Origin: Salinisphaera sp.
GTDB taxonomy: Bacteria; Pseudomonadota; Gammaproteobacteria; Nevskiales; Salinisphaeraceae
Assembly: GCA_027858915.1 (NCBI GenBank)
Contig: JAQIBT010000141.1
Location: forward strand, 1 to 54,478
Direction: 5' to 3'
Length of the DNA stretch: 54,478 nucleotides
The position numbers and the translations under genes were made by a program. Position 1 is the stretch's first letter. The number at the start of each line of letters is the position of its first letter. The notes below the pieces were generated by a model. It did not search any database. It saw only the letters and a program-made list of their open reading frames with translations, and was not told where the DNA came from. This document shows, piece by piece, positions 25,229 through 35,411 of this stretch.

Positions 25229-25738
25229 ATGGCAACACGTAACGAACAAAGAACCGAAGGCGATCTGCTCGAGAAGCTGATTACCGTCAATCGCGTAGCC
25301 AAGGTGGTCAAAGGTGGCCGCCAGTTTGGTTTCACCGCTCTGACGGTGGTTGGCGACGGCGAGGGACGCGTCGGATTTGGATATGGCAAGGCGCGTGAAG
25401 TGCCGCTGGCGATCGCCAAGGCGATGGAGGCAGCACGCAAGAGTATGATCCGCGTCCAGCTCAAGGAAGGCTCGACGCTGCAGCATGCGATTGTGGGTCG
25501 CCACGGCGCGACCAAGGTCATTATGCGTCCGGCTTCCGAAGGTACTGGAGTGATCGCTGGAGGTGGTATGCGAGCGGTGTTCGAGGTGGCAGGCGTTGGT
25601 AACGTCCTTGCCAAGAGCTACGGCTCGCGTAACCCGATCAATATCGTACGCGCCACTATTAACGGTCTGCGAGAGATGCACGATCCCGAGTACATCGCGG
25701 CCAAGCGTGGCAAGTCGGTCGAAGAGATCACGGCGTAA
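25229..25738 (+). CDS. rpsE: 30S ribosomal protein S5
   Basis: S5 influences decoding accuracy and lines the mRNA entry site. It has 169 residues (E. coli 167). The N-terminal dsRNA-binding-like domain with [19 protein letters not shown] lies near 18-36, where spectinomycin-resistance changes occur, and is wild type in outline. The C-terminal domain with [13 protein letters not shown] is intact. Confidence 0.98.
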   Translation: MATRNEQRTEGDLLEKLITVNRVAKVVKGGRQFGFTALTVVGDGEGRVGFGYGKAREVPLAIAKAMEAARKSMIRVQLKEGSTLQHAIVGRHGATKVIMRPASEGTGVIAGGGMRAVFEVAGVGNVLAKSYGSRNPINIVRATINGLREMHDPEYIAAKRGKSVEEITA

Positions 25739-25750
25739 CAGAGGCCCGAT

Positions 25751-25936
25751 ATGTCGAGTAAGCACATTATAATTACGCTCATCAAGAGCCCGGCGGGACG
25801 ATTGAAGCGCCATCGCGCCTGCGTGCGCGGGCTTGGTCTGCGCCGAATGCATCACACCGTCAGCGTGATCGACACGCCGGAAAATCGCGGCATGATCAAC
25901 AAAGTTGTTGACATGTTGCGGGTCGAGGAGGCCTGA
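25751..25936 (+). CDS. rpmD: 50S ribosomal protein L30
   Basis: Small late-assembly protein, 61 residues (E. coli 59). The motif [22 protein letters not shown] (about 11-32) is a short-form bacterial L30 signature. The stop lies one base before the rplO start. Confidence 0.97.
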   Translation: MSSKHIIITLIKSPAGRLKRHRACVRGLGLRRMHHTVSVIDTPENRGMINKVVDMLRVEEA

Positions 25937-25937
25937 G

Positions 25938-26366
25938 ATGAAACTCAATGACTTGCATTTCAACGCCGGCTCGCGGGAAGATCGCAAGCGCGTAGGCCGT
26001 GGTCCAGGTTCAGGACTTGGCAAAACGGCTGGACGTGGCCACAAGGGTCAGAAGGCACGATCAGGCGGCTACCACAAGGTTGGTTTTGAAGGGGGTCAGA
26101 TGCCTCTTCAGCGCCGGATTCCCAAGCGCGGTTTTCGCGCGACCGGCGAGCCTGTCGCGGAGGTGCGTCTTGACACACTGGCAAGGTTATCAGGCGTGAT
26201 CGATCTTGCCGCGCTTAAGGCAGCGCATGTCATACCGCGCGACGCCAGGCGCGCCAAGGTGATCGGATCGGGTGAGCTCGTGACATCCGTCGCGCTCAAG
26301 GGCATTCAGGCTACCGTCGGCGCGCGCAAAGCGATCGAGGCCGCAGGCGGATCGATCTCCGAGTAA
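25938..26366 (+). CDS. rplO: 50S ribosomal protein L15
   Basis: Late-assembly 50S protein spanning several rRNA domains. The ATG at 25938, preceded by GAGGAGG within the end of rpmD, gives 142 residues (E. coli 144) starting [20 protein letters not shown]. The glycine-rich extension [20 protein letters not shown] (about 20-39) is present. secY follows after 2 bases. Confidence 0.97.
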   Translation: MKLNDLHFNAGSREDRKRVGRGPGSGLGKTAGRGHKGQKARSGGYHKVGFEGGQMPLQRRIPKRGFRATGEPVAEVRLDTLARLSGVIDLAALKAAHVIPRDARRAKVIGSGELVTSVALKGIQATVGARKAIEAAGGSISE

Positions 26367-26368
26367 CC

Positions 26369-27715
26369 ATGGCTAAACGTCCCAACAACTCGTCAGTCGG
26401 GCGACCGGGGTCCAGCGGCGGGAATCTCACCGAGATCCGTCAGCGGCTCCTGTTTCTGGTCGGGGCCCTGATCGTTTTTCGTATCGGTAGCTTTATTCCG
26501 GTGCCGGGCATCGATCCGGAGCAGCTCGCTCGGTTGTTTTCCCAGGAGTCGGGCACCATTCTCGACGTCGGCGTAATGTTCACGGGTGGGGCGTTGAAGC
26601 GGCTCTCGCTGTTCGCGCTGGGTGTGATGCCGTATATCTCTGCATCGATTATCATGCAGCTGTTGACGGCGACCGTTCCGTCGCTGAAGGACCTGAAGAA
26701 GGAGGGCGAGGCCGGGCGTCGCAAGATTACCCAGTACACGCGCTATGGAACGGTGTTTCTCGCGGGTTTTCAGTCGATTGGGACCGGTTTCGCTCTTTGG
26801 AACCAAGGGATTGCGCAAAGCGGAGTCAGCGAAGTCAGCTTCATCTTCACGACTGCGGTTAGTCTCACTACCGGCGCGATGTTCCTGATGTGGCTGGGCG
26901 AGCAAGTCACCGAACGCGGCATCGGTAACGGCATTTCGATGCTGATCTTTTCGGCCATTGTGTCGGGCCTGCCATCTGCGGTCGGCGGCACGCTGGATCT
27001 GGTGCGGACGGGCGAGCTGAGTTTCTTCTTCGTGGTAGCACTGTTCGTTGGCGCACTGGCGGTATTGGGGTTTGTAGTGTTTGTTGAGCGCGGGCAGCGC
27101 CGAATTCCGGTACACCATGCCCAGCGGCAGAGCGGCAGGCGTATGTACGCCGCGCAAACGCAACATTTACCATTGAAATTGAACATGGCCGGCGTGATTC
27201 CGCCGATCTTTGCTTCCAGTATTATCTTGTTTCCGGCGACGATGATCCGTTTTCTCGGTCAAGGCGGGAGCGCTGCCAACTGGGTTTCAAATGCGATCGC
27301 ACCAGGGCAGCCGCTATACGTGCTGTTCTACTCGGTGATGATTGTATTCTTTTGTTTCTTCTATACCGCTCTGGTCTTTGATTCGCGTGAGACCGCTGAC
27401 AACTTGAAGAAATCAGGCGCGTTCATACCAGGTGTCCGTCCAGGGATGCAGACCGCCAATTACATTGACGTCGTGTTGACGCGCCTGACCGTGGCCGGCG
27501 CGATCTACGTGACTTTAGTCTGTCTTCTGCCGGAACTCCTGATTCTCAAGTACAACGTGCCGTTTTATTTTGGTGGCACTTCGTTGCTGATTATCGTGGT
27601 GGTCGTCATGGATTTCATGGCCCAGCTGCAGGCTCACTTGATGTCTCATCAGTATGAAGGGCTCATGCGTAAAAACAATTTAAAAGCCGGCGGTCGCGCG
27701 GGAATGTTGCGTTGA
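26369..27715 (+). CDS. secY: Preprotein translocase subunit SecY
   Basis: Channel-forming subunit of SecYEG, 448 residues (E. coli 443), with ten expected transmembrane helices. Recognisable parts are the plug-region [19 protein letters not shown], the [11 protein letters not shown] helix region near 190, and the cytoplasmic loop containing [18 protein letters not shown] near 238-255. The ATG begins two bases after rplO, the usual spc position. SecE is encoded at the start of the same cluster. Confidence 0.98.
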   Translation: MAKRPNNSSVGRPGSSGGNLTEIRQRLLFLVGALIVFRIGSFIPVPGIDPEQLARLFSQESGTILDVGVMFTGGALKRLSLFALGVMPYISASIIMQLLTATVPSLKDLKKEGEAGRRKITQYTRYGTVFLAGFQSIGTGFALWNQGIAQSGVSEVSFIFTTAVSLTTGAMFLMWLGEQVTERGIGNGISMLIFSAIVSGLPSAVGGTLDLVRTGELSFFFVVALFVGALAVLGFVVFVERGQRRIPVHHAQRQSGRRMYAAQTQHLPLKLNMAGVIPPIFASSIILFPATMIRFLGQGGSAANWVSNAIAPGQPLYVLFYSVMIVFFCFFYTALVFDSRETADNLKKSGAFIPGVRPGMQTANYIDVVLTRLTVAGAIYVTLVCLLPELLILKYNVPFYFGGTSLLIIVVVVMDFMAQLQAHLMSHQYEGLMRKNNLKAGGRAGMLR

Positions 27716-27780
27716 TCACGACTCATCCTGCCGCGCCTGAGAAGAACGTGTGGCGCTGGTCGCCACTGTAGAGGAAAGAC

Positions 27781-27897
27781 ATGAAAGTAAGAGCATCGGT
27801 CAAGAAAATCTGCCGTAACTGCAAGGTCATTCGCCGCAACGGTGCGGTTATGGTGATCTGCGCTACCGACCCGCGCCATAAACAGCGCCAGGGTTAG
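27781..27897 (+). CDS. rpmJ: 50S ribosomal protein L36 (zinc-ribbon type)
   Basis: A 38-residue protein. It carries the complete zinc ribbon C11-x2-C14 ... C27-x5-H33, so it is the zinc-binding form. L36 stabilises domains of 23S rRNA late in assembly. It has the normal position at the end of the spc operon after secY, with GAGGAAAGAC just before the ATG. Confidence 0.97.
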   Translation: MKVRASVKKICRNCKVIRRNGAVMVICATDPRHKQRQG

Positions 27898-27908
27898 TTC
27901 GTCAGGTC

Positions 27909-27937
27909 TTGTATTAAACCAAACTAATCGATATAGT
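27909..27937 (+). promoter_or_regulatory. Candidate promoter for the alpha operon
   Basis: TTGTAT (27909-27914) lies exactly 17 bases before TATAGT (27932-27937, 5 of 6), the same -10 as the candidate promoter before rplC. The 116-base gap between rpmJ and rpsM is one of the few long gaps in the cluster. The weak -35 limits confidence. Confidence 0.4.
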
Positions 27938-27960
27938 GGCGGGCTTTTCCGGACTTATAT

Positions 27961-27979
27961 CCGCAGCGTAAATCTGCGG
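27961..27979 (+). promoter_or_regulatory. Hairpin in the rpsM leader, possible S4 control element
   Basis: CCGCAG/CTGCGG with a 7-nt loop lies 35 bases before the rpsM start. E. coli has an S4-binding pseudoknot at this place that represses the alpha operon. Only the simple stem is evident here, so equivalence is uncertain. Confidence 0.35.
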
Positions 27980-28013
27980 CAGGCCGTTACCCGTTAGCTG
28001 GGAGTTCAATCAA

Positions 28014-28370
28014 ATGGCGCGAATCGCTGGAGTCAATCTCCCGATCAACAAGCATGCCGTAATCGCTCTGACGTCGCTCTATGGCGTCGGTCCGACGCGG
28101 GCGCGGCAGATCTGCGGTGACGCCGACGTTGCTGTAGACACCAAGATCAAGGATCTGACTGAAGGTGAAGTGGAAGCGCTTCGCGGTCAGGTTCAGCAGT
28201 ACATCATCGAGGGTGATTTGCGTCGAGAGGTCTCGATGAACATTAAACGGCTGATGGACCTCGGGTGTTATCGCGGCCAGCGTCATCGTCGCGGGCTGCC
28301 GGTGCGTGGTCAGCGGACCAAGACCAATTCGCGTACACGCAAGGGCCCGCGTCGGCCCATCCGCCGTTAA
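28014..28370 (+). CDS. rpsM: 30S ribosomal protein S13
   Basis: Head protein that forms intersubunit bridges and touches P-site tRNA with its basic tail. It has 118 residues (E. coli 118) with [20 protein letters not shown] at the start and the basic C-terminus [24 protein letters not shown] site precedes it. It is the first gene of the alpha group. Confidence 0.98.
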   Translation: MARIAGVNLPINKHAVIALTSLYGVGPTRARQICGDADVAVDTKIKDLTEGEVEALRGQVQQYIIEGDLRREVSMNIKRLMDLGCYRGQRHRRGLPVRGQRTKTNSRTRKGPRRPIRR

Positions 28371-28404
28371 ATTTCGTTCTCTGACGAGACATAGGTAATC
28401 AATT

Positions 28405-28809
28405 ATGGCGACAGGCACTTCTTCCTCGGGCAACCGCAGCCGCAAGGCGCGTGCACGCCGGAATGTGACTGACGGGATCGCATTTGTCTATGCGACCTTC
28501 AATAACACGATCATTACGATCTCCGATCGTCAGGGTAACGTCCTGGCATGGTGCACATCCGGCAGCTGCGGCTTCAAGGGCTCTCGCAAGAGTACCCCGT
28601 TTGCTGCCCAGGTGGCAGCCGAGCGTGCCGGTGAGGGTGCTACGCAGTGGGGGGTTAAGAACCTCGAAGTGCGAGTCAAGGGTCCTGGCCCAGGTCGTGA
28701 GGCCGCCGTGCGCTCACTGAACGGATCGGGATTCAAGGTGACCAGCATCATCGATGTGACGCCGATCCCACACAATGGCTGCCGCCCGCCCAAGAAGCGC
28801 CGCGTCTAA
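28405..28809 (+). CDS. rpsK: 30S ribosomal protein S11
   Basis: Platform protein that contacts mRNA upstream of the E-site codon. It has 134 residues (E. coli 129), the extra residues being in a Ser/Thr-rich N-terminus. Core motifs [18 protein letters not shown] and the C-terminal [18 protein letters not shown] are conserved. It starts 34 bases after rpsM. Confidence 0.98.
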   Translation: MATGTSSSGNRSRKARARRNVTDGIAFVYATFNNTIITISDRQGNVLAWCTSGSCGFKGSRKSTPFAAQVAAERAGEGATQWGVKNLEVRVKGPGPGREAAVRSLNGSGFKVTSIIDVTPIPHNGCRPPKKRRV

Positions 28810-28841
28810 CGCGCGCTGTTCAAGCGAAAAGAGTACTAAAC

Positions 28842-29465
28842 ATGGCCAAATATACCGGTCCCAAGTGCAAGCTTTCCCGCCGTGCCGGCACCGATCTGCT
28901 GCTGAAAGGGCGCGGTCGTTCGCTCGAAGGAAAATGCAAGATTGATACGCCGCCGGGTGCCCAGGGCACGCAGCGTCGCCAGCGCCTTTCTGATTACGCG
29001 CTGCAATTACGTGAGAAGCAGAAGCTTCGTCACATGTACGGCGTGCTGGAGCGGCAGTTCCGTAATTATTACAAGAAGGCTGCCGGGCAGAAAGGCGCGA
29101 CCGGCGTGCTTTTGCTCCAGCAGTTGGAATCACGGCTCGATAACGTCGTATATCGGATGGGGTTTGCGTCGACGCGTGCAGAAGCCCGTCAGCTGGTAAA
29201 CCACAAGGCGGTCGCAGTTAACGATTACACCGTCAACATTCCTTCTTATCAGGTCAGGGAGGGAGACGTGATTGCGATTCGCAACAAGGCTAAGCAGCAG
29301 AACCGCATTCTGGAGTCCATCCAAGTGGCGTCTCAGCTGGGTTTTGGCGACTGGTTGGAGGTAGACGAAAAGGGCTTGAAGGGTACGTACAAGGCAATTC
29401 CCGATCGTGATCAGGTGCTTCCTGACATCAACGAGAATCTTGTCGTCGAACTCTACTCCAAGTAA
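28842..29465 (+). CDS. rpsD: 30S ribosomal protein S4
   Basis: Primary 16S-binding assembly protein, mRNA helicase partner of S3 and S5, and regulator of the alpha operon in E. coli. It has 207 residues. The N-terminal region resembles the zinc-free form. The central [19 protein letters not shown] and the S4 RNA-binding domain with [20 protein letters not shown] (about 98-117) are intact. Confidence 0.98.
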   Translation: MAKYTGPKCKLSRRAGTDLLLKGRGRSLEGKCKIDTPPGAQGTQRRQRLSDYALQLREKQKLRHMYGVLERQFRNYYKKAAGQKGATGVLLLQQLESRLDNVVYRMGFASTRAEARQLVNHKAVAVNDYTVNIPSYQVREGDVIAIRNKAKQQNRILESIQVASQLGFGDWLEVDEKGLKGTYKAIPDRDQVLPDINENLVVELYSK

Positions 29466-29504
29466 TCACGCGGTGCTGCTCAGGCAGCCAGAGGTATTTG
29501 CAAT

Positions 29505-30491
29505 ATGCAGTCCAACGAGTTGTTGAAACCGCGTCTGGTCGAGGTCGAGCGGATCAGCGATCGGCGCGCCAAGATAGCGCTGGAGCCGCTCGAGCGTGGC
29601 TATGGCCATACGCTCGGTAATGCCATGCGTCGGATTTTGCTGTCGTCGATCCCGGGCGCGGCTATTACGGAGGTGTCTATAGACGGCGTCCTTCACGAGT
29701 ACACTACGGTTGAGGGCATGCAGGAAGATGTCATCGACGTTCTGCTGAATCTCAAGAACGTCGCTGTGCGGATGCACGCACGTGAGGAAGCAGAATTGCA
29801 CCTTCACAAAAAGGGTGAAGGCCCGGTGACGGCCGCCGACATCACGACCGACCACGACGTTGAAATTGTCAATCCGGATCTTGTGATTGCCCATCTGACG
29901 ACCGGTGAGCTGCGGATGACCATGAAGGTTCGTCGCGGCCGCGGTTACCAGGCGGCACAAAGCAAGGCGGAACCGGGCGAAGAGGACGCAGGCGCCAGTG
30001 AAATCGGCGCGTTGCGGCTCGATGCGTCCTTCAGTCCGATTCGACGGGTGAGCTATTCTGTTGATCGTGCGCGTGTTGAGCAACGTACCGATCTCGACAA
30101 ATTGATTCTTGATATCGAAACCAACGGCAGCGTGGAGCCGGAAGACGCGGTGCGCACTGCGGCAGGCACGCTGTACGACCAGCTGGCCGTTTTTGTGGAT
30201 CTTGAGGCTCGCGAGGAGTCGTCGCGCAAGGGTGAAACCGGTGAGGTCGATCCTACGCTTCTGAAGCCAATCGAAGATCTCGAATTGACTGTGCGCTCGA
30301 CCAACTGCCTCAAGGCAGAAGACATTCATTATGTGGGTGACCTGGTTCAGCGCACGGAGACTGAGTTGATGCGCACGCCGAATCTGGGCAAGAAATCGCT
30401 GACCGAGATCAGCGAGGTTCTGGCTGAGCACAATCTCAGACTGGGTATGTCGGTTGAGAACTGGCCGCCGGCCGAGCTCGAAAAAGCCTGA
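29505..30491 (+). CDS. rpoA: DNA-directed RNA polymerase alpha subunit
   Basis: Alpha dimer scaffolds RNA polymerase and its C-terminal domain binds UP elements and activators. It has 328 residues (E. coli 329). The N-terminal domain includes [20 protein letters not shown] (about 29-48), then comes a flexible linker near 235-250. The C-terminal domain includes [20 protein letters not shown], with the DNA-binding Arg in place. It lies between rpsD and rplQ as usual. Confidence 0.98.
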   Translation: MQSNELLKPRLVEVERISDRRAKIALEPLERGYGHTLGNAMRRILLSSIPGAAITEVSIDGVLHEYTTVEGMQEDVIDVLLNLKNVAVRMHAREEAELHLHKKGEGPVTAADITTDHDVEIVNPDLVIAHLTTGELRMTMKVRRGRGYQAAQSKAEPGEEDAGASEIGALRLDASFSPIRRVSYSVDRARVEQRTDLDKLILDIETNGSVEPEDAVRTAAGTLYDQLAVFVDLEAREESSRKGETGEVDPTLLKPIEDLELTVRSTNCLKAEDIHYVGDLVQRTETELMRTPNLGKKSLTEISEVLAEHNLRLGMSVENWPPAELEKA

Positions 30492-30534
30492 TTCGAAGCG
30501 TAACCAGTCGATCGTTAGTTAAGGAATTTACGTT

Positions 30535-30915
30535 ATGCGTCATCGCAAGAGCGGTAGCAACCTGGGTCGTGAATCGTCCCATCGCGCTGCCATGATGAAA
30601 AACATGTCTTCTTCGCTTTTCAAGAAGGAGTTGATCCGCACTACGGTGGCGCGTGCTAAAGAACTGCGTCGAGTCGCCGAGCCGCTGATCACATTGTCGA
30701 AAACAGATAGTGTGGCTAATCGGCGGTTGGCTTTTGCTCGCCTGCGCGACAAGGAAGCAGTTGGAAAGCTGTTTACTCAACTGGGTACTCGCTATGCCGA
30801 TCGGCCGGGCGGCTACCTGCGGATTCTGAAGTGCGGGTTTCGTCCCGGCGATAACGCGCCGATGGCGTATGTCGAGCTCGTAGATCGCCCCATGGCGGCT
30901 GGGGAAGACGACTAG
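30535..30915 (+). CDS. rplQ: 50S ribosomal protein L17
   Basis: L17 lies near the tunnel exit. The product is 126 residues (E. coli 127) starting [20 protein letters not shown], with [17 protein letters not shown] in the middle. TAAGGA precedes the ATG. It is the last gene of the ribosomal cluster and is followed 30 bases later by a strong terminator. Confidence 0.98.
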   Translation: MRHRKSGSNLGRESSHRAAMMKNMSSSLFKKELIRTTVARAKELRRVAEPLITLSKTDSVANRRLAFARLRDKEAVGKLFTQLGTRYADRPGGYLRILKCGFRPGDNAPMAYVELVDRPMAAGEDD

Positions 30916-30944
30916 GCGCATTTTTCGTATTGTTGCCTCTCTTG

Positions 30945-30978
30945 AAGCCGGCGCCCATTGTAGGCGCCGGCTTTTTTT
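30945..30978 (+). terminator. Strong intrinsic terminator ending the ribosomal cluster
   Basis: GCCGGCGCC (30947-30955) pairs perfectly with GGCGCCGGC (30963-30971) around a 7-nt loop, followed by seven T. Two A before the stem can extend pairing with the T run. It closes the alpha operon after rplQ. Confidence 0.95.
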
Positions 30979-31126
30979 GTGGTCGTTTTTGGGTCATTTA
31001 AAGCGCAGTTCGTGAGTGTCTTGGGGTTAGTCTTCCTCGCTATTTCTGGTGATTGGCGTGTCGCTCGGGGGCGTTGCTCGATGCGTGTGAGCTTTCGGTA
31101 TGGATGGCAAAAAAAATTTGGCGAGC

Positions 31127-31960
31127 TTATTGCTCACCGCCCAGCGGCGGAACCGACGTCAGCACAGGGGGCTGCGCGTCAAGTTGCAAGGCGCTCAGGG
31201 TGCCGTTCCATGCAGCCCCCGTATCGATGCCCCAGACGTGGTGCTCGGGCCATTCGACGTGTTCCAGCGCCGACCAGTGGCCGAACACAATATGCTCGCA
31301 CGCACTTGCTCGCTGAGGATGGAGGAACCAGGGCATAAGCGGCTTCGGCGCGTTGGCGATTGTCTTCTTGTACTCCATATCGAGTGCGCCGGTTACGGTG
31401 ACAAACCGTTGGCGGGTAAGTGCATTGGCAATGAACCTCAGCCTTTTCATACCAGTCAGGCTGGGTTTCCAGCGGCTCGGTGTGTTACCGAAGAGGTGGG
31501 TAAGCAGCTGGTGATGCTCGGCGCCGCGCAGCGCTTGTTCCAACTCCCCGGCGTGGTCGATTGCCTCGTCCACGCTCCAGGCTGTCGGTATGCCCGCGTG
31601 AACCATCGTCCAGCCGAGTTGCGTGTCGCGGTGGATCAATGGGCGATGCCGCAGCCAGTCGAGGAGTTCTGCGCAATCGTGAGCGCGCAGCAGAGGCTTC
31701 AGTGATTCGGGGGCGCGGCCTATGGCATCTGGTTGATCGGCCAGCGAGAGCAGACTCAGATCATGATTGCCGAGAACGGTGACGGCACGGTCGCCAAGTG
31801 CTCGTACTCGGCGCAGTACGCCCAACGAATCGGGGCCACGGTTTACCAGGTCGCCGACGAACCAGAAGGCATCGACATTGCCGCGGGCGTCCAGTGTGTT
31901 CAGCAGGTCACGTAGCAGATGGTCGGCGCCGTGTACGTCGCCGATGGCGTAGGTGCTCAA
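31127..31960 (-). CDS. apaH: Symmetrical bis(5'-nucleosyl)-tetraphosphatase
   Basis: Hydrolyses Ap4A and related dinucleotides (and can decap Np4-capped RNA) to nucleoside diphosphates. The 277-residue product carries the PPP-family metallophosphatase motifs GDVHG (7-11), GDLVNRGPDS (36-45) and GNHD (64-67), and FGHWS near residue 233. Its start overlaps the stop of the upstream membrane protein by four bases (ATGA), so the two are probably co-transcribed. In E. coli apaH ends the rsmA-apaG-apaH run; here apaG is absent and apaH is displaced about 3.5 kb from rsmA. Confidence 0.95.
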   Translation of the reverse strand: MSTYAIGDVHGADHLLRDLLNTLDARGNVDAFWFVGDLVNRGPDSLGVLRRVRALGDRAVTVLGNHDLSLLSLADQPDAIGRAPESLKPLLRAHDCAELLDWLRHRPLIHRDTQLGWTMVHAGIPTAWSVDEAIDHAGELEQALRGAEHHQLLTHLFGNTPSRWKPSLTGMKRLRFIANALTRQRFVTVTGALDMEYKKTIANAPKPLMPWFLHPQRASACEHIVFGHWSALEHVEWPEHHVWGIDTGAAWNGTLSALQLDAQPPVLTSVPPLGGEQ

Positions 31961-33561
31961 TGAAGGGCCTCGGGATCGCGGATTAAAAGACTGGCGTTAT
32001 TTTCGCTGCCCGGTGCATTCGAATCCACCTTTAGGCGTAGTTCGAACAGGTGCGTGTGACGATCATGCCAGACCTGACGGAAACGGGCGTTGTGTTCGAG
32101 TAGCGGCAACAGCGGGGCGCCATTGGCAAGCAGCACCAACCGGATGCGCCAATGATCGAACAGACGCTGCCAGTCGTCGCGATGCTGGTAAGCGTGGTAC
32201 CAGCGCAAGACGAAATTCTCGGGGTACATGTCAAAGCGCGTGTCGATGAACACGCGCCGCTGCGGTGCGTACAATCGTGTGCAGCTACCGACGATTTCGC
32301 TGGAGAACCAGTGCGTATCGGGTCGATAGTGTTGGTCGAGATAGCGAATGCCGCCAGCGAGCGGCGCGCAGTTAGCCATGCGGACCGCGCCGAGGCGCCA
32401 TGGTAGCAACGCGCCGATCATGGCCAGCGCCAGCACTGAATACAGAGCAAGAATACGAACAGACGCGGCCCTGGCCGCTGGCGTTGGCTCATGATCCGGC
32501 CTGTCGTTTGCCCACAGGCCAGGAATTACCAAGGCGTAGAACAGGCCGACCCAGACCACGAACCGCACGCTGTGGGCTGTCGCGATGGCAAACAGCAGGA
32601 CATGCAGGCCATCGCCTGCTGCGAGGCGCCCGGGCCGACGCCACGACTGCACGAGCGCCAGCGCGAGCAAGGCGATGCCGGTCGCCACGTATCGGTTGCT
32701 GGCATCCGGCGGCATCAATTCGTGGATATGCGCGTTCATAGCGCTCTCGAGCGACAGTTCGGCAATATACGAATAGATATGCCAGCCATAAGGGTTCACC
32801 AGGCTACCCGCCAGGGCTGCCCCGGTGAGCCACGCATAGCTTCGCCAGTCGGCGACGAACTCTTGATCGCGCCAGCGATCGAGTGTGTCGCCGGTGGCAA
32901 ACAGGCTCAGCGATACCAGGCCCATCGCTACGCCGAGATGCATGTTGGCCCATACGAGGTAGACGGCAGCTATCGCTGCACAGGCAGGCTTCAGCGACAA
33001 GGTGCCGCGACGCAGCCGATGCACGAGGACAAACTGCAGCAGCAGCGCCAGGCAGCTGGCAAGCATCGGCCGCAGGCCGAGGTTAATGCTGACCGGAAGC
33101 AGCACCAGCGAACCGAGCGTTAGACTGAGTGCCACGGGCACGCCGCGTCGTGCATGGATTGCCGTCGGTATCAGCACATAAATGACGACCGCGAATACGC
33201 ATAGCGCCATCACACTCCCGTCAGGGCCCGCGATGCTGTAGAGCGCGGCCATGGCGACTTCGAACAACCACTGGTACAGCACCCAGTTGCGCCCCGGAAA
33301 GGTCCACGAATACAGATCAGTCGACGGTAGGCCGTGGTGCGTGATCCATTGTCCGGTGCGCCAGATCCAGGGCCAGTCGCCGGTAATCGCGCCGTGCCAC
33401 ATATGTTGGCCGAACAGGTAGAGCGAAAACGCACAAAGCACACCGCTGCACACGAGCATCCCGGTGCGCAGTATCCACAGCTGCTGGGTCGAAAGCGCGG
33501 GGCGCCTCAGCACGAGCGACTCCAATACGCGAGCAGGGGACAGTTCGCCGGCACCGGGCAC
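31957..33561 (-). CDS. Polytopic membrane protein, GT-C-like, function unknown
   Basis: The 534-residue product has roughly ten hydrophobic segments between about 28 and 390 (for example LLQFVLVHRL, VYLVWANMHLGVAMGLVSL). A soluble C-terminal domain of about 130 residues contains RRVFIDTRFDMYPENF and ends with LFEL. This pattern resembles large families of membrane proteins with a GT-C glycosyltransferase-like fold, where a WAN-H-G loop and an FID-R-(D/E)-Y motif recur; that is from memory and no substrate can be inferred. The GTG start has no obvious Shine-Dalgarno, so the N-terminus is uncertain. It is coupled to apaH and divergent from the EAL-like gene. Confidence 0.75.
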   Translation of the reverse strand: MPGAGELSPARVLESLVLRRPALSTQQLWILRTGMLVCSGVLCAFSLYLFGQHMWHGAITGDWPWIWRTGQWITHHGLPSTDLYSWTFPGRNWVLYQWLFEVAMAALYSIAGPDGSVMALCVFAVVIYVLIPTAIHARRGVPVALSLTLGSLVLLPVSINLGLRPMLASCLALLLQFVLVHRLRRGTLSLKPACAAIAAVYLVWANMHLGVAMGLVSLSLFATGDTLDRWRDQEFVADWRSYAWLTGAALAGSLVNPYGWHIYSYIAELSLESAMNAHIHELMPPDASNRYVATGIALLALALVQSWRRPGRLAAGDGLHVLLFAIATAHSVRFVVWVGLFYALVIPGLWANDRPDHEPTPAARAASVRILALYSVLALAMIGALLPWRLGAVRMANCAPLAGGIRYLDQHYRPDTHWFSSEIVGSCTRLYAPQRRVFIDTRFDMYPENFVLRWYHAYQHRDDWQRLFDHWRIRLVLLANGAPLLPLLEHNARFRQVWHDRHTHLFELRLKVDSNAPGSENNASLLIRDPEALH

Positions 33562-33694
33562 GGAGAATTCTTGGTAGCTGTCGCCGGAGCCCGACGTGTC
33601 GGCGGTTCAGTCATGGGCAGGCTGGCCGATAATCTTTTTGTTGTCATCAATCAGTTGCGACGGCGCGCTGTGTCGTGTGTGGGGCTTCCGGATC

Positions 33695-35365
33695 ATGTTC
33701 GCTGCTAGCAATCGCCATCGCTTGTCCATTGCTGTGTTGTGCGCTGGTCTGTTGTTGATCGGTCTTGGCGGCCTGCGGACGCTCTCCGCAGTGGGCGCTC
33801 AACGCGCACAGGCCGTGGCGCAGGCAGATAACCGGCTGGCTCGGGCATTAGCCCCGGCAACCGCCGATCAAACCCGCGCTATCCGTGAACAAGTACGCCT
33901 GCTTTTGGCCAATGAGTCCGGCACGTTGTTTACTTACGTGACTGTACGCGATGCCAGTGGGCTCGTAGTTGCGTCGGCTGGCCGCTACGCACGGGCGTTC
34001 GAATGGCTGCCGTCAAGTATGGCGCCTACTTGGCGGGCGTGGTGTTACCGCGCGCTCAGTACTGCGTCGACGATGTCGATTAAAGGCAGCCGTCCGCTGG
34101 CAGTCAGCTTCGGTCTTTCCTGGCCTGACCTGCTCATCGATTCACTGCTGGCCTGGATAATCTGGCCGCTGTTGGTTTGCCTGGGCATTATCTGCGTCGC
34201 TCGCGTAGTCGCCGAATGGCGCAAGGCAGAAAGTTCTGAAAAAACAGCGCCGCCGATTACGAGCGTCTCAAGTCGCCAGACCGACCGGCCAGGTGTCGGC
34301 CGGGAAACGCCGGTTCGGCGCGCAGCAGTCGATTCAAGGCGTCGATCGTTGTTCAGCCGTTCGATTTGGAGGCAGCGCGATACAGGTGGAGTGACCCGCG
34401 GCAAGAAGGCCTTGCCGATGATCTCAGGCCGCGGCTTTGAAGTCATCGGAATACGCGCCACGGCGCCCGAGGCTGTGGCCAAGGCAGACTCGGCGTCAGC
34501 GCAGCCGACGTCGGCTGCGGTTGAGCTGTCGACCCCGTCATCAGAGTTTTCAGCACCACGATTCTTACAGGTGTCGGCTACGCCGCAACCGTTGCGGCCG
34601 GTTACCAGGCGCGCCGTAATGCGCGAGCCAATGAGCAATGCGCCGCCCGCAGTCGATCCAACCGCTGCGGCGGATTCTCATGTACTGAGCGACCAGACGC
34701 TGGATCTGCGTTTCTATCCGATCTGGCGAGGCGCTGATCGCCGAGTTCTGGCTGGCGCCTGGGCAGCGTTGGCCTGGCGCCGTGGCGACGGCGAGATCGT
34801 CGATCCGGGAACGCTGGTGCGCCTGGCCGAACAGGAGGGCGCGCTCAGAGCGTTTACGCAATGGATAGCAGAACGCTTCGCGATGCTGCATGCCAACTGG
34901 CGGACGTTGGAGCTGCTGACCGTGCCGATTGTCCTCCCGATTCCCAGCGCGCTGCTGGCGTTCGCCGACGCCGAGGACATCTGGCACGAGGCACTGTCAC
35001 GCATCGACCACGATCCCGACGACCTGCTGTTGCAGATCGACGCGCCAGACCTGCCGCTCGAGCTGAGCCCGCCCGTGCGACGGGCGATCGTACCGTCGTA
35101 CGTCGATGGTGCTGTGCGAGCCGCTTGCGACCTGGTATTCGTCAGGCCAGGTTCTGATGGCAGCTGTGTCAATGCAGAGCGTGCTCTGGCTGATACGCGT
35201 TATCCCATGCTTGTCGGACCGCTGCTCGATCCGGCGGCACATGCCGCCCTGCTTGGTTTCGGCGAGCGAGTGGCGTGGTTTTCCAACGTGGACAACGAAG
35301 CCAATGTGTATACGCCGAGAGCCTTCGCCCGGCTAATGTCGCAATGCGCCGTGGTTCCACTTTGA
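33695..35365 (+). CDS. Two-TM protein with degenerate EAL-like domain
   Basis: A 556-residue product from the ATG at 33695, chosen because a short basic N-terminus followed by a hydrophobic anchor (AVLCAGLLLIGLGGL) begins there; an in-frame codon at 33596 would add 33 residues. Layout: TM1 (about 12-30), a short extracytoplasmic region, TM2 (about 148-172), a long low-complexity linker to about 325, then a C-terminal region resembling EAL phosphodiesterases (FYPIW..., GTLVRLAEQEGALRAFTQWI). The catalytic EAL triplet is replaced by AWA and no metal-binding set is apparent. It may bind c-di-GMP or a protein partner, or have lost both functions. Convergent with rsmA, divergent from the membrane protein upstream. 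Confidence 0.7.
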   Translation: MFAASNRHRLSIAVLCAGLLLIGLGGLRTLSAVGAQRAQAVAQADNRLARALAPATADQTRAIREQVRLLLANESGTLFTYVTVRDASGLVVASAGRYARAFEWLPSSMAPTWRAWCYRALSTASTMSIKGSRPLAVSFGLSWPDLLIDSLLAWIIWPLLVCLGIICVARVVAEWRKAESSEKTAPPITSVSSRQTDRPGVGRETPVRRAAVDSRRRSLFSRSIWRQRDTGGVTRGKKALPMISGRGFEVIGIRATAPEAVAKADSASAQPTSAAVELSTPSSEFSAPRFLQVSATPQPLRPVTRRAVMREPMSNAPPAVDPTAAADSHVLSDQTLDLRFYPIWRGADRRVLAGAWAALAWRRGDGEIVDPGTLVRLAEQEGALRAFTQWIAERFAMLHANWRTLELLTVPIVLPIPSALLAFADAEDIWHEALSRIDHDPDDLLLQIDAPDLPLELSPPVRRAIVPSYVDGAVRAACDLVFVRPGSDGSCVNAERALADTRYPMLVGPLLDPAAHAALLGFGERVAWFSNVDNEANVYTPRAFARLMSQCAVVPL

Positions 35366-35411
35366 CCGTTTACTGAGCGATTGCTCGCCAGCGACAGGAG
35401 CAGGGCAGGTT

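Noticed and set aside
31100-31705. Forward open frames over apaH
   Set aside because: They are antisense to the metallophosphatase motifs of apaH and have no recognisable product.
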